A stretch of 64,000 nt of DNA from Cladobotryum mycophilum (GCA_036429605.1 JAVFKD010000015.1:3123421-3187420); one strand, 5' to 3'; counted from the first letter of the stretch, positions 9,040 through 21,222 are shown. The notes: a model not told the origin generated them from the sequence alone. Made by a program: numbers and translations.

Positions 9040-9792
9040 CTACAGCAGAACCCCTCCTCCATCCTCATCCTCAGACTCCTCTATCGTCTCCACACAAGGC
9101 CGTACACTTAACCGTAGACGCCTCTCCTGCATCTCCGAGCCGATGGGCCTCTGCTTCTTGCCCATGTCCCGATCGTCTTCGCCGTCCGTCTCGCTCCCGT
9201 CGAGGAGCTCCCTTATGGTGCCGGGACGGACCGCAGGGGAGCCAGACCTAGACCTAGATCTCGATCTAGTCCTCCCACCCAGGCTGAAGCTAGAGATGGA
9301 GGAGGGCGAGAGGGTGTAAAGCGGAGGCATGCCGAGTTCGTCAGTAGAACGAATGGGATCAGGAAAAACCAGCTCAAACGGATGATAGCACCCGAAACTT
9401 TTCCTAAAGGCATCGAGGTGCGGCGTGCGAGCTGTCTGTACCTGTACCGCATCGTCTTCCCTGAACAACGGCAGGTCGAGTATAGCTTGTAGATCCAAGC
9501 TCGACTGGCGGCCCGGGCTGCTCTTGTCTGCTGCTGCTGCTGCGTCCGGTGCGGGCTCGGCTTCCATCTCGATCTCGTCCTGACTCCAGCTGTAGCGGCT
9601 CAAAGGGGAGGTGGGGATAACCTTGGGTCCCCGGTCTATCTGCTCATACTTGGCCTGGTAAAAATCCCTGGTAATGGCGGTAGATCGGAGGAAACGCAGG
9701 CGAGCAATGACTCTGCGAACATCGTGCTCAATGTCTGCAATCTCACCCTCAAAGGTCCATTTTTTCGTCGCTTGATCCTCGGTCGCCGCCAT
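9040..9792 (-). CDS. Hypothetical protein with an SR-dipeptide segment
   Basis: Single-exon ORF of 250 residues. The N-terminal third is likely helical (EGEIADIEHDVRRVIARLR). An alanine run follows at about residue 83, then a Ser-Arg repeat at about residues 176-185, an acidic stretch, and a C-terminal acidic tail (ESEDEDGGG). Low complexity and charge suggest a nuclear or regulatory protein, but no named domain is seen. The ATG at 9792 is the only in-frame start near the beginning of the good-quality coding region. Confidence 0.55.
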   Translation of the reverse strand: MAATEDQATKKWTFEGEIADIEHDVRRVIARLRFLRSTAITRDFYQAKYEQIDRGPKVIPTSPLSRYSWSQDEIEMEAEPAPDAAAAADKSSPGRQSSLDLQAILDLPLFREDDAVQVQTARTPHLDAFRKSFGCYHPFELVFPDPIRSTDELGMPPLYTLSPSSISSFSLGGRTRSRSRSRSGSPAVRPGTIRELLDGSETDGEDDRDMGKKQRPIGSEMQERRLRLSVRPCVETIEESEDEDGGGVLL

Positions 9793-10376
9793 GCTGTCTC
9801 ACTCTGTATATGAATCTGCGGGACTTGATAGCTTGCCTTTTTGTCTGTTGATGGGATGGGAGATGGGAGGTGTGGTGATGTACTTGGACTGTTATGCTCG
9901 CTGAAGATTCTTGAGCCTGGAGGGTTGGCATGATTTATAGGCATACTGAGATTGACGCGGTGCGATGATGTCAATGATTGAACATCATCAGCAGGCAAAA
10001 AATGAACGGCGTGATTGAAGGGCTTCAAGATTTTGCGATATGCGTAACATGTTGATTCTCATCACGTTCAGGAAGCCTGTTTGTGTCAGTCAATGAAGAC
10101 AATAATTCACTCGCGCGTTTGTACGTGTCCTGGACCTGTGATTCTATTATACGCCTCAAAGGCGATCCCTTTACTACCTCGGTACCTGAAAAAACAAACA
10201 AAAACAAGGCACATCTTCTTGTGCGTTATTACTCAAAGAGTATCCCCTCTCCAATACAGAATCCAACACCAGTTATATCAAGTCATTCCATTGTGATGTA
10301 CCTTTCATGCACCCCCTTTGTTCCAAGAAACGCCATTCCACCTGGACACCCTGTGAATGACAAATCTTCAGACTCC
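9793..10376. other. Intergenic, about 0.6 kb
   Basis: Contains the upstream region of the minus-strand gene ending at 9040 and the 3' end of the next gene. No supported coding region. Confidence 0.5.
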
Positions 10377-11174
10377 TTATTCTCTGTCGAGGAACTTCTT
10401 TGCGTCTCCGAGAAGAGACTTCTTCTTGGTGTCGACTCGCTTGCTGCGTGGCATGGTAGGGCTGGTAGCCCGTCGGGCCTGCACCGTCATGGCGGTGGCA
10501 GGGGCATTGGCCCAACGACTGGTGGTAAGGCCCATGTTGAGCTTTATTCCGCTGTCTGCGTCTTCTGTAAAGCACACCGGAGTTAGTAATTAGTAGAGTC
10601 TGGGTTGACTTGTTGATGGTAGCTTACCGGGGGTAGTGGGACGTTGGGGGGCGGGAGTGGGCTTATGGATTGGAGTCACCCGGATCGTAGGGATCGGTAC
10701 AGCTTTGATGGGAGAAGGTGTGGAAGGGGAGATTCGACCATCCTCGGAACCGGAGGCGGTGGCTTGGTCTGACTGAGAGGCATCATTGGCATGGAAGGGG
10801 CACGCATGTGAACCACCCCAGATCTCCTTGATGCTCTCGAGAAAACGCTCAAGAGCGGCGGCTGACGCACAGGGATTCCTGACCAGAAGTGGGGAGTCGA
10901 TCAACTCCTGTCCGTGGCGGCGTTCCCCCACTTGGTCTTCTCTAGCAGTGCAGCCCACGCAGCGCACCTTGGTGATCTCAGCCAGATCCAAGGTGTCTGC
11001 GCTGGCCACCTTCTCAATGGTACCACAGGTTCCAAAGAAACAGCTACACCGACCCAAGGCCTTGGCACACACCTGGCGGTTTCTAGCTACCAGGTGTATC
11101 TTTCCGCAGGTGAAAGTCAGGGCTGGGGGGCGCATAGGCGCACAGATAGCGACATCGACATGTTCGAAACACAT
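10377..11174 (-). CDS. Hypothetical cysteine-rich protein with basic C-terminus
   Basis: Two exons, 10628-11174 and 10377-10564, give 244 residues. The intron (63 bp) has a GTAAGC donor, an ACTAA branch and a TTTACAG acceptor, and the frame joins cleanly. The N-terminal 110 residues hold about ten cysteines and several histidines (CGKIHLVARNRQVC, CSCFFGTCGT, VRCVGCTARE), which could bind metal. A Ser/Pro/Thr-rich linker follows, then a short basic tail (KRVDTKKKSLLGDAKKFLD). No known family recognised. The ATG at 11174 starts the part with coding character. Confidence 0.6.
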
Positions 11175-12933
11175 CTCGGCTGTACAATGATAAAGCAATG
11201 AAGAAAGGGAGTAAGGAAGGAAGTGCTTTGAGAATGCTGAAAGCAAACAGAGGAAAGTTGTGCAGAGCTCGAGAAGTAAGAAAAAGTGTTTGTTTGTTGT
11301 GCTTTCCTTGAGAAACTCAAAGAGCAAGAGAGAAAGAAAGGGTTTGTTTCGTTTGTTGTGATTTCCGCGAGGAGGGATGAAACAGAAAGAAGCAGTGGCC
11401 TCGATCAAAGGCCGTTTGATAGAGAGTTAGGAAAGCAAGAGAAATGATGCCAGGTTACTTGTTGTTGCCTGTGCCTCTGCAGAGAGTTGCGGGAAGTTGT
11501 GGTGGAAGAAAAGTGAAAGGAAGAGAGGTGAGGAGGAGGAAAAGGAAAAAGAGGGTGGGAGAAATCTGCCTGCTGCTATTTGTATTCTGCAGAATTTGCA
11601 GCCTTACTAATGGCCTTGGAGTGTTTGGCAGCTGGCCTCACCCCTCCAAACAAACTGCACGTGTGCCTGTTATTAGTAGAAGATCAGACATCACCGAGGA
11701 AACAGGGCAGACGGTCCCTAAGAGAACGAGTTGCTTCGGGCTTTTACTGGACTTCGGGGCCTATAGCCTCCTTGCACCACCTCCTCGCAACTGTGGTTCC
11801 AAGGTTATCAGAAGACTTGATGTCATTTTGATGCAGCCTTGATAACGCATTACAGAAATGAGCATTAGCACAGGTAAGTGCATCTCGTCTTTCTCCAAGC
11901 AAACAAACAACCCACTGCAAGTGTGCAGCCGTTGACCTTTAGTCCCATGAGATGGATGATCAAGCCGTTCTTCTTTGCGCACACACTCTCTTGTTGTTCT
12001 CTCTGATTTGACCCCCGCTTGGGATTAACTGGCATATATCCCTCCACACTCAGGAGTTGTGGAGTTGCGCTGGAATTAGTTGCGTAACCTTCAGATGGAA
12101 AGACTTTGATAGGACTTTGGTAGTTGCTATTCGCTGCCTAGGCTGAGTTGGGATGATGGGATATGATGTCGCAGGCCTGAGTTGTCTCATTCTTTGTTTT
12201 CGCTATGGAGACTATTTAACTGACCATGTGTTCTTATCTAGTCTTTAGTTCCGATCATCTGACTCAAGGTCTCAAGTCTATGTTAGGATGTTATGTAGTT
12301 GTCGGATTAACTACCAATGCCCTTGACTAGACACAACACAAGGATATCGCCATTGACGACATCCGGTTGAGCTGAAGAGCTAAAGTAAGAGATGGAATAT
12401 ATTTATCTTGTCATATACGGAAGAACGATGCGAAAGATCTACCGAGACGAGATGGAAGGATTGTCATATCCTGCGCGATTACCCAAGAGTCCTGCTTCCG
12501 AAAGCGCTTACTAGGATTCAAGAGACAACCTCTTATGATAGGAGAGCTTGAGGCCTCCATACAACGGCTCACGAAGATTCCCATACTAGTTTCAAGTATC
12601 CCACCATGTTCAAGTTCACGTTTACGATAACCAGTTCAAGGAGCAAGGGAAGCATCATCTCTTTGCATGGCAAAGGGTAATATTAAACTGGAGAAAAAAC
12701 CAGCCCGCATTCGATACGCTAATACGCAAATTCCGACAAAGTAAATGGTATAACTTGAGGTGCCGCCTCAATAGCAGAACACCAAAACAAAAAACAAAAA
12801 AACAAAAAAACAATTGCCATCCTGCGCACAAGTGATATTTGCCACGCCCTATCCATATAAACCGGCAGTTTACCTCCGACCAACCCATTTCACACTCCTA
12901 AATACCCGCCCCCAAAAGGTCCTCGATTGTTTC
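11175..12933. other. Intergenic, about 1.8 kb
   Basis: Begins with a purine-rich leader for the minus-strand gene at 11174 (many GAAAG and AGAGA runs on the plus strand, so CT-rich on the transcribed strand, as in fungal promoters). The rest contains short open frames without codon or domain support. Nothing else is seen. Confidence 0.5.
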
Positions 12934-13203
12934 TCAATATCCGGCCTGGATGTACAGGCAGCTCCAGCCAAATTTGCCGCCGTTGAGGTCTTCATTGGGC
13001 GGGAGCTTCATGGTGAATGCGGTAGGGCTGCATCCCTCCTTGCCGACAAAACCGGTGCGACCGTCGGGCTTCCAGACGAACTCGGAATCCGACTGGATGG
13101 CGAGAGGCTTGCCGGCGTCGTACTTGCATCCGTTCAATGGGGTGCAAAAGGAGGCGGCGGCGGAGCCGGCCAGGGTGGTGATGAGGGCTGCTGCGAACTT
13201 CAT
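12934..13203 (-). CDS. Small secreted protein, 89 residues
   Basis: Single-exon ORF with a clear signal peptide (MKFAAALITTLAGSAAA). The mature part has four cysteines (FCTPLNGC, EGCSP, WSCLY) that could form two disulfides. Length and composition fit fungal small secreted proteins of unknown role. It does not share the cysteine spacing or exon structure of the 0-5 kb array, so it is a separate family. A TATATAAT box on the minus strand near 13445-13452 may be its promoter, which would leave room for a 5' UTR intron. Confidence 0.65.
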   Translation of the reverse strand: MKFAAALITTLAGSAAASFCTPLNGCKYDAGKPLAIQSDSEFVWKPDGRTGFVGKEGCSPTAFTMKLPPNEDLNGGKFGWSCLYIQAGY

Positions 13204-14429
13204 GTTGACGGTGTTTGTTTGTCTGTTGATGACGAGACAGGGTTCCTATCGTTTCGTTAGTAATCGTAAACGCGCGCAGGAATACATCTACTTGTACATG
13301 GAAGCTGACGACGTACGGTGAAACGGTGAGAGGTCTTCGCGTGTCGACGATGATGCCCTTTGCTTTGGTGCTCGAGAACGGTCTTTTGCAGAGATCTTGT
13401 TGCAGAAGCGAAAGACAAACAAAAAAGGGTGGTCGGGCTAGCAATTATATATCCTGTTTCAGCTCAGGCCCATGCAACAACATGGGAGGGAGGGGTGGTG
13501 TCATGGTTGTCAAAGTCCGTGGCATATTTAAGATTTGCTATTTTCGCTCCTCGTTATCGATCGTTTTGCTGGCGTCCTGATGGTGTCTGAGCGCTTGGGC
13601 ATTCATCACCAGCTAGACGAGTAAGCGGTTAGGCGAGTTGAAGCCATGTCTCAGTTAGGGGCAGGAAGAGGAGGAGGAATACCAAAAGGAGGACAGCATA
13701 AGAATGCAAAAGGGGGATAAAGCATATCTATGTTATGTTTTGTACGGGCCGGTTGCATGGGATGGCAGAATCTAGAACCTTGGTGTTTGCCTGCTTGGCA
13801 ACGGTGAGTTTGTGCAATTTCATCCTTGGCGTCGATGCATAACGTGGGTATGTAGACTACCTGGGTAGCTATACAAGTACTACTACGGGGCATTCGGGCA
13901 TGAAGCATCACGAACCCCCTAATATGGGGTGCATATTAAGGATGACGTATTTATCGCAACAAAAAAGAAATGATTCTTTTTTTATTTTATTTTATTTTAC
14001 AAATTTAATCATCGCTTCCCCTTTTTTTGGTAGGAGGAATTTGATCAACTCAGCCCCCGGGAGAGCCCGGAGAGGAACCCCCGCAATGAGCTGCATGGCT
14101 GATCATGGTTTGGCGAGATGACCACTCACTTGAGACAGGCCCAATGGATAAAGGCAAAAGAAAAGCAAATACGAGACACAAAGCTGAGTGAGAGAGACAA
14201 GGACCGCGCTCTGGAATTTTGCTTTAAAAAGGCCGTATCCCACCATATTTCCGTGTTGATTAGAGAGACTGCTACTCTGTGTTGCCTGCATGTCCACTGA
14301 TCTGTTGTTTGCCTGCCGGGAGGAACAGGTTCGTGGAAATGTCAGGGTAGGGATGGGGAAGGATTCAAGACAAGTGATCTCTTCAAGACTCTTCAGTGAT
14401 TTGCTACGACTAGGTAGCTGACGATGTAT
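13204..14429. other. Intergenic, about 1.2 kb
   Basis: Includes the promoter side of the small secreted protein, a T-rich TTTTA repeat at about 13978-13999, and the 3' side of the sugar transporter. No supported gene. Confidence 0.5.
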
Positions 14430-16261
14430 TCATGCGTACTTGAGCCCAATGTCCTCTCGTAACTCTTGTTCTATTTGCGCCACATCCAACGTCCTTGTTC
14501 CCCTGCGAATATCTTCAATGTCGGGTACGGATGAATGCTTCTCTCCTTCGAAAATGGAGTCGATTTCTTCAAGCGTCTTGCCCTTTGTTTCTACCCAGAA
14601 TAATGCCTGTAGTTATGTTAGCCAGCTCGCCCCCCTGCATAATACTGAATTGCATAAAGGTCTTACGATTAATCCCAAGGTGATGACGTCCCATGCGCCG
14701 TTGATTATGTATGTCTTCCATCCAATGTTTTTCAGCGCGATGGGCATGACGAATGTGAGGAGAAGTCTGGGAGAAAGATTAGCTTCGATACTGTCACGAT
14801 GGGTAAAGGATACCTACGCCAGAGCGTTCAAGCTGAACCCAGACAATGCCAATCCGTTTGCTCGAATTGGATAGTTCATGACTTCTGGGGGATAAAGGTA
14901 GAGCAGCGGCGTCCATGCGACGGAGTAAAACCCTTGGAAGAGGAACATGACCGCCACGTCGCCATAGATCAGGCTCTGCGACGCACCAGCAGGATCATCG
15001 GCGTACTTCTTCGAGAGACCTCCTATGATGAAGAGGCAGATGATTAATAGCGTCTGAGAAAGGAGCGCTGTAGGCTTGCGACCCCATTTTGCCGCGAGGT
15101 GAGTCCCTGCAAAGGCGCATGCGAGACACCACACATTCAATACCACGTTCTGACGGAGTTAGCTGGGACGCACGAATCGAGTGAGGTAAAAGAGGGAGCC
15201 GTACTGCCTTGAGTTGGTCATTCGAGTTTGTGATACCCGCGGTATTCAGTTCATCGCCAAGATAATACGACGCAATGACATTCCCAGCAATGCAAGAAAA
15301 CGGACCCACTGAAGCCCCGATGAGAGTTCTCTTCCTCGCCGTCGGAGTCTTTATAATCTCCCTTGGGCTCATCGTAATGCCATTCTTCTTCTCCCATGCG
15401 AGGGTGTCGACAATCTCCTTGTACACCGCCATGGCGAGGGGATCCGTCAAGTCGCCGTTGGTGTTTGTCTGGGCGACGGCAATGCGAGCGTCTTCGTATC
15501 GCTCTTGGCTGACCAGCCAACGGGGCGATTCGGGGATGAAAGGGAGGACGAGGATGCATGCAAGGGAGAAGATGCCCTGGAGGATAGAGGGGAGACGCCA
15601 GGCCCAGGTTGACTCCCATTTTCCTGTTCCGAGAGTGACGTCTGCTGCGATGAGACTTCCGACGTAGTAGAAGTTGTTCAAGGTCTGCATTAAAAATACA
15701 AGTTAGAAGGGGGGTTCAGTGAGCTATGCAAGTTTTGAGAAGAGAAATACGTACTCCAACGCCCCAGGCTCGCCATCGACTTGGAAACGTCTCGCTCAGG
15801 TAGACACCCCCGGCGACCGACGATATACCACCGCCCCATCCAAGGATAATCCTGGCTATCACAAACATGGCGATATTCTGCGACGCAGCCTGCAGGATGA
15901 TGCCGACCAACGTAATGACCGAGGACCAAAAGATGGTGGGACGGCGGCCAAGGCGATCAGACATGATGCCCGCCCAGATGGGCCCGAAGAATCCGCCGAT
16001 GAAGACGGAAGCAGTGTTGAGACCTTTGGTAGGGGCGGTGAGTTTGAAGTAGTCGGTATAGGAGGGGAGGATGTTGAGTCCGTTGAGCATCGATCCGTCG
16101 TAGCCGCCCGTGGCAGACTGGACCATGGAGCAGATGAGGAGGAGCACGGAAAGAGTGGCTGTGGACTCTGGCACCCAGGCAGGAAGCCATGTTCCCGTAG
16201 ATGTTTTTGAAGCATCGTAACGCTGGATCACGATGTTTGGGGTCTTTTGTTTCCCCAACGT
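14430..16261 (-). CDS. MFS sugar transporter (lactose permease-like), start codon unclear
   Basis: Five exons: 15755-16258, 15205-15684, 14818-15149, 14667-14766 and 14430-14606. All four introns have GT donors, CAG acceptors and matching phases, giving about 530 residues. Sugar-porter motifs are present: SDRLGRRP in the loop after helix 2, PESPRWL after helix 6, and WVETKGKTLEEID near the C-terminus, with 12 likely membrane helices. It is expected to import sugars across the plasma membrane. The oddity is the start: the frame upstream of TTG 16258 has ACG at 16261-16259 in a GCC context and then a stop, and no ATG is found between the likely TATA box and the conserved N-terminus. Confidence 0.75.
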
Positions 16262-16345
16262 GGCCGCAGTTTAATCCTTTTTGTTGTGTGGAAAAGAGTG
16301 TCACGATCCTGATTACGGTCACCCCACTTTCCTAACTATCTCGTC

Positions 16346-16354
16346 TATATAAAG
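16346..16354 (-). promoter_or_regulatory. Possible TATA box of the sugar transporter
   Basis: The minus strand reads TTTATATAG about 90 bases upstream of the start of the transporter frame, a normal fungal distance. This makes a distant upstream exon less likely. Confidence 0.35.
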
Positions 16355-16968
16355 GCGACAGTCAACCTGAATGAAATCGAATACTGCCGACTTTGAGCAG
16401 ATAAACGGAATCGACGTGCTGAAAGGTTGGCCGACAATGATCGGTTCGTCGGCTCCGTGCGTGAGACGACAGCTGTTGAGGTGGAGAAGCACTGCCTTAT
16501 AACCAACCCCAATTCTTGAGCTTCACACTACTATCTCATACATGAACGATTTGAAAGAGTTCACCGGCACCCGCGCAGTCGGATAAATGCTTCTGTCTGC
16601 AATTAGCCGTGTAGAAGAAGAATGACATATCTGGGGAGGGTGTGAACGTACATGTAATGGAGCTGTTGGCGATTGTCCACATGTTATCCCCCCACAGATC
16701 ATCACACGCTGTCCCCTTTTGGCAAGCAGTTTGGATCGGGGGGACATGCAACCGCAGCGATAACAAACGACTTTTCCTTGCGGAAGGGAAAATGCGGAGA
16801 AGATAATAAGACCGTGTAAACAATATCATGGGAGGAACCCCGCACTTTGGGGGAGGGGGAGGAGGGCAGCAAGGGGAAGGTAAACCTTGACCCAACACTA
16901 AAAAAGAGATGAATGTAACATGAATGTTACCTTGAATTAACACCCCAGGAAGATTATCCCCTACTACA

Positions 16969-18501
16969 ATGACCGCCCGCCGTCCTGTTATCGCTGTCGC
17001 GGGCCTGGCGTGCGAGACGTCGACGTTTACGCCGTCAAGGACTCTCGCGCCGGCTTTTCATCCCAAGCGAGGCGATGAGATTGCTCAGAGGTACGAGTTC
17101 CTTCACGCCGATAAGCCGCTCGGCAAGGAGGCGGAATGGAAGGGCGCGCTGATAGGACATGCGTTGCCGGGCGGCGTGGTGACCCGCGATGCGTTTGAGA
17201 CTCTCTCGAGCGAGATTGTTCAGAGGTTGGGCGATATTGTCGCCGAGGGACCGGTTGATGGGCTTTGGTTCGATATCCATGGCGCCATGTGCGTGGAGGA
17301 TGTGGATGATGTGGAGGCAGAGCTTCTCAGGCGTGTCCGGGCTGTGATCGGTCCGGATGTGATTGTTTCGGCGTCGATGGATCTTCATGGGAACGTGTCG
17401 CGGGAATTGGCGCACATGTGCGATCTCATTACCTGCTATCGCATGGCTCCCCACGAAGATACCATGGAGACCAAGGAACGAGCGTGTCGGAACCTGCTTG
17501 ATGTGCTGAAGCCCTCATCGCCCGGCCAAAGACCCCTCAAGGCCTGGATCCCCATCCCCATTCTTCTTCCGGGGGAGCAGACGTCGACTCGAGATGAGCC
17601 GGCAAAGCACATATATGCCGCCGTTCCTGATGTCGAGGCACAGGAGGGTGTTCTCGACGCGGCCATCTGGGTAGGCTACGCCTGGGCCGACGAACCGAGA
17701 GATCGCGCCGTCATCGTCGTAACCGGCTGGGACGAGGAAGCCGTATCCAAGGGCGCAGAGAAATTAGCCAACCTGTTCTGGGATGCCCGCGCAGACTTCA
17801 AGTTTGTAGCACCGACCGGATCGTTTGCGGAGTGTTTGGATGCCGCCGTTGCCTCGCCCCCAGAGGATCGCCCATTCTTCATCTCCGACTCGGGGGATAA
17901 CCCCACGGCGGGAGGATCGGGGGACATGACATGGGGACTTACAAGATTACTGGAGCGCCCAGAGTTCAAGTCGGCATCCGGTCCTACTGTGATTTACGCG
18001 AGCGTCCCTGGACCAAAAGCCATTGAGACGTGTGTTACGGCCGGTGTAGGTGCCACCGTCACAGTGACAGCCGGCGCAGAGATTGACAACATCCACGCAC
18101 CGCCCCTCACAATGACCGGTCGAATCCACTCCATCAAACACGGCGACCGCGACGCCATCGTCGAAGTCGTCCTGCAAATCGGCTCCGTCTTCGCCATCCT
18201 CACCAAGCTCCGTAAGCCATACCACAAGGAAAAGGACTTTACCGACCTGGACCTGAAACCCAGGTCGGCGGACATCGTCATCGTCAAGATCGGGTACCTC
18301 GAGCCACAGCTGTACGACATGTCCAGGGGCTGGATGCTGGGCTTGACGCCGGGGGGCGTGGATCAGGACTTGAAGAGGCTGGGGCATCATCGGATACGGA
18401 GGCCGATGTGGCCGTTTGATGAGCATTTTGACAAGAGTCCGGATTTGAAGACGGTGTGGATTGCAAAGTCGAATGAGCCGTTGACCGGTCCAGATGTTTG
18501 A
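16969..18501 (+). CDS. M81 family metallopeptidase (MlrC-like)
   Basis: Single-exon gene of 510 residues, the usual size for the family. The N-terminal domain shows GLACETSTF, WFDIHGAM, SASMDLHGN and CYRMAPHEDT, where the histidines and aspartates that bind zinc in MlrC (microcystinase C) proteins lie. The C-terminal domain has the DSGDNPTAGGSGDMT motif. MlrC itself cleaves linearised microcystin in bacteria; fungal members are uncharacterised and probably act on other peptides or amides. It is transcribed away from the sugar transporter across a 0.7-kb gap. Confidence 0.85.
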   Translation: MTARRPVIAVAGLACETSTFTPSRTLAPAFHPKRGDEIAQRYEFLHADKPLGKEAEWKGALIGHALPGGVVTRDAFETLSSEIVQRLGDIVAEGPVDGLWFDIHGAMCVEDVDDVEAELLRRVRAVIGPDVIVSASMDLHGNVSRELAHMCDLITCYRMAPHEDTMETKERACRNLLDVLKPSSPGQRPLKAWIPIPILLPGEQTSTRDEPAKHIYAAVPDVEAQEGVLDAAIWVGYAWADEPRDRAVIVVTGWDEEAVSKGAEKLANLFWDARADFKFVAPTGSFAECLDAAVASPPEDRPFFISDSGDNPTAGGSGDMTWGLTRLLERPEFKSASGPTVIYASVPGPKAIETCVTAGVGATVTVTAGAEIDNIHAPPLTMTGRIHSIKHGDRDAIVEVVLQIGSVFAILTKLRKPYHKEKDFTDLDLKPRSADIVIVKIGYLEPQLYDMSRGWMLGLTPGGVDQDLKRLGHHRIRRPMWPFDEHFDKSPDLKTVWIAKSNEPLTGPDV

Positions 18502-18837
18502 AGAGTCCTGCTAAGCTTGGGACATTAAACCGTGTTCATTAAGACATGTAGTGAATGAAAATGAAAAGTGTCAGAAACTACTTGACACAAAGACAGCAGT
18601 ATTGCAGACTAAGGCCTTTGATCATATCGCCAGTCCCACCAAGCCAAAAACGAAGCAGAAGACAGCCCGAGCACACAAATAACCAGAAAAGCAAATGATA
18701 TTTCATTCATGATAGTTACACATGCCGTATCTTAAACGTTCCAACCCAAATAACCCATTCCTACCCGCCTCACAAACAAATTGGCACAAATTGAGTGAAG
18801 AGTTGGACCCAAAACACTTTGCCTTTTCAAAAGCAGA
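18502..18837. other. Intergenic between convergent genes
   Basis: About 340 bp between the ends of the MlrC-like gene and the P450. It holds 3' UTRs only, as far as can be seen. Confidence 0.5.
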
Positions 18838-20447
18838 TCACCTCCTCCACAGAGCAATTTCCAACCCCAGAGGTTTCCTCAAAAACCCTTCCCTCGTCGC
18901 CATGGGACCCTGTCGGACACGAGCGCCATACCGCCTCGCCCAGGTGGCCACGATAAGCTTCATCTCCATCTCCGCCACGTTTCGGCCGACGCAGGCCCGG
19001 GGCCCGTAGCTAAAGGGGATAAAGGCGTTCTTCTGCCTGTTGGTCACGCTCTCCCACCGCTCGGGCTTGAACTCCTCGGCGTCGGGGCCCCAGATCTCGG
19101 TGGAGTGATGCATGGTGTAGGTCGGGACGCTGAGGACGGTGCCGGCGGGGAAGAATTCGCCGCAGATGGTGACGCCGGGGGAGTTGGGGGAACTTGGCGC
19201 GGGAGACCGATGCCGGAAGTGCAGTGGTGACGGAGGGTCTCGTTGACGACGGCGTCCAGGTAGGAGAGATCGCGGACCATGTCGAATGTGGGTACATCAA
19301 CGCTATCAGGAATAGCAGCATCAAGCTCAGCTTGCAATTTGGCCAGAACACCAGGAGCCCGAGCGACATAGTTTAAGAGAGCGCACGAAGAGTTGGAGGT
19401 GGTGTCGCTTCCAGCAATCAGCTGCGTCAAAGCTTCGGCCGTCAATTCCTCCCGTCCAAGTGGCTCGCCCTTTTCATCACGTCCCTCCATTAACCTGGCC
19501 AAAAGATCCTTGCGCTCGACATCGGGCGGGTTCTCAACGCGGTTCTTTACACTGGCGATGGCGATTCCCGCAAGACTCTGGACGGCAGCGAGACCCTGGC
19601 TGAAGAAGGGATCGGGCAACCAGCAGGCGTAGGGCTTGAGCTGCGGGTAGCATCCCAGGGCGGCGCTCACCTCACCACGACGGTTCAGGATTTCGATGGC
19701 GGAAGCGTAAATCGGCGGGCTGTCAGGTGAGGATCTGACCTCTGCCAAGTCGGCGCCGTTGGCCAGCATGCCGAACGGTGCGCCAAAGGCCAGGTCGCCG
19801 ATGACGTCAAAAGCGAGATAGTTGAACCACGGAAGGCAATCGATGTGGGCTTCCAGACGGCCGGTTGCATCGCGCTGGTTGCTCTGCCCGACGAGACGAT
19901 CTAGTTGCTTGACAAAGAGGTTGAGGTTCTCGTGGATGTAGGGCTCGAACTGACTGACGGACTTGGCGGAAAAGGTGTGGGAGACGAGCTTTCGCTTGCG
20001 GGTGTGCTCAGCGCGATCGCGGGTGTTGAAGAGGCCACGGCGGATGGAGACGAAGGCATCGTAGAATTCGCTATACAACGTAAGACGTAAGTTTGTGTGG
20101 ACCTCAACGCAGTCAGGAATCGAGGTAAAAGAAACGCACGCTTTCAAGAAGCCATTTCCGTGACCGTAAATCGCATTGATGGCATCGTCGTCGGCTACGC
20201 TAACATGGTTCGGCTGGATGCGCAAAAGCTTGCCATGCTTCTTGTGCAAGTTATCGACGACCTTGTATCGATTGCCTCGTCGGCAGACGGACAGGAGCCA
20301 TAGATTGCTGAATTGCGCAGGGAAAGGCGCGGGGATGTGGCGCAGATGGCCAAAGGTGACGAGGTGTGTGTAGAGGTAGGAAGCGATGAAGGCGAGGAAG
20401 ACGGCTGGGATGGCCCAGGGCGAGATGAGGTATTCGAGTAAAGCCAT
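18838..20447 (-). CDS. Cytochrome P450 with a single-base frameshift
   Basis: Exon 1 is 20140-20447 and exon 2 is 18838-20070, separated by a 69-bp intron. The protein would be about 513 residues. It has an N-terminal membrane anchor (PAVFLAFIASYLYTH), the I-helix AGSDTTS, the ExxR of NETLRHH, the PERW segment (FKPERWE) and the heme loop FSYGPRACVG. The frame breaks at a run of five G on the plus strand (19186-19190). Upstream coding ends at GLPRQVP; downstream coding resumes one frame over with NSPGVTICGEFF. One missing base in that run explains it. No other damage is seen, so it is either a very recent lesion or a base-call error. Substrate unknown; ER membrane enzyme. Confidence 0.8.
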
Positions 20448-20872
20448 GGTGGTTGAGCCTTACGAGGCCTCGAGGCCCTTGTGTTGAGCGATGTTGATCA
20501 AGTGGTGTGTCTGTTGTATTACAGTTAGACAAGAGATTCAGGATTTTTGAAGTTTTTGGTTAGAGTCGTTGGAAAAGTTTGGTGTTTATCGATGATACCA
20601 GTGTCATCCAATGGTTGGTGGGTGTAGTGGGGGAGGGGGAGGGGGAAAACAAACCCGACAGTATGGTTGTCTCTGTGCTCAGTGTGTGTCCCGTCACTAA
20701 TAATCGACAGTTGAGGCTGTTGGTTCAATGTTTCAGTGAAACGTCATTTGCCTAAAACTGAGGTAGGTTTGCATGTAGGTACAGTGCTCAGGGCTCCAGG
20801 GCTACCTCTGCATAAGCACGATTCCACCGTCGACGTTACACTCAAGGCTTGTCAAAAAGAACAAAGACAATG

Positions 20873-20900
20873 AGAAAGAAAGAAAGAAAGAAAGAGAAAA
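20873..20900. repeat. GAAA microsatellite
   Basis: Short tandem run of AAAG/GAAA units on the plus strand. Confidence 0.8.
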
Positions 20901-21199
20901 AGATGCAAAGATGCAAGAAATAAATAAAAAGGCGCTGTGAGCTGAAAAGGCCAATACTGAAGCTGAACGCTTACAACATCGTGACTGTAGCTTGACAACC
21001 CCCAAGCCCATCGCTATTTATACTGCTCATCCATGTCTGAGCTTTCAACGGATCTTGGTGACCAGTCAGGGGAGCAGAGGCTTACCCCGCAGATCCCTGA
21101 AGAGGCGGTTTAAGTGTCGGTAGTCGACAGCGGGTGTTGGGTGCGCGCTGCTGTTGGTGGTCTATGGTTGAGCCATAAGCATTTACAGAGACGGGCTTT

Positions 21200-21222
21200 T
21201 CTCTCTCTCTCTCTCTCTCTCT
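21200..21222. repeat. TC dinucleotide microsatellite
   Basis: Eleven TC units in a row on the plus strand. Confidence 0.9.
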
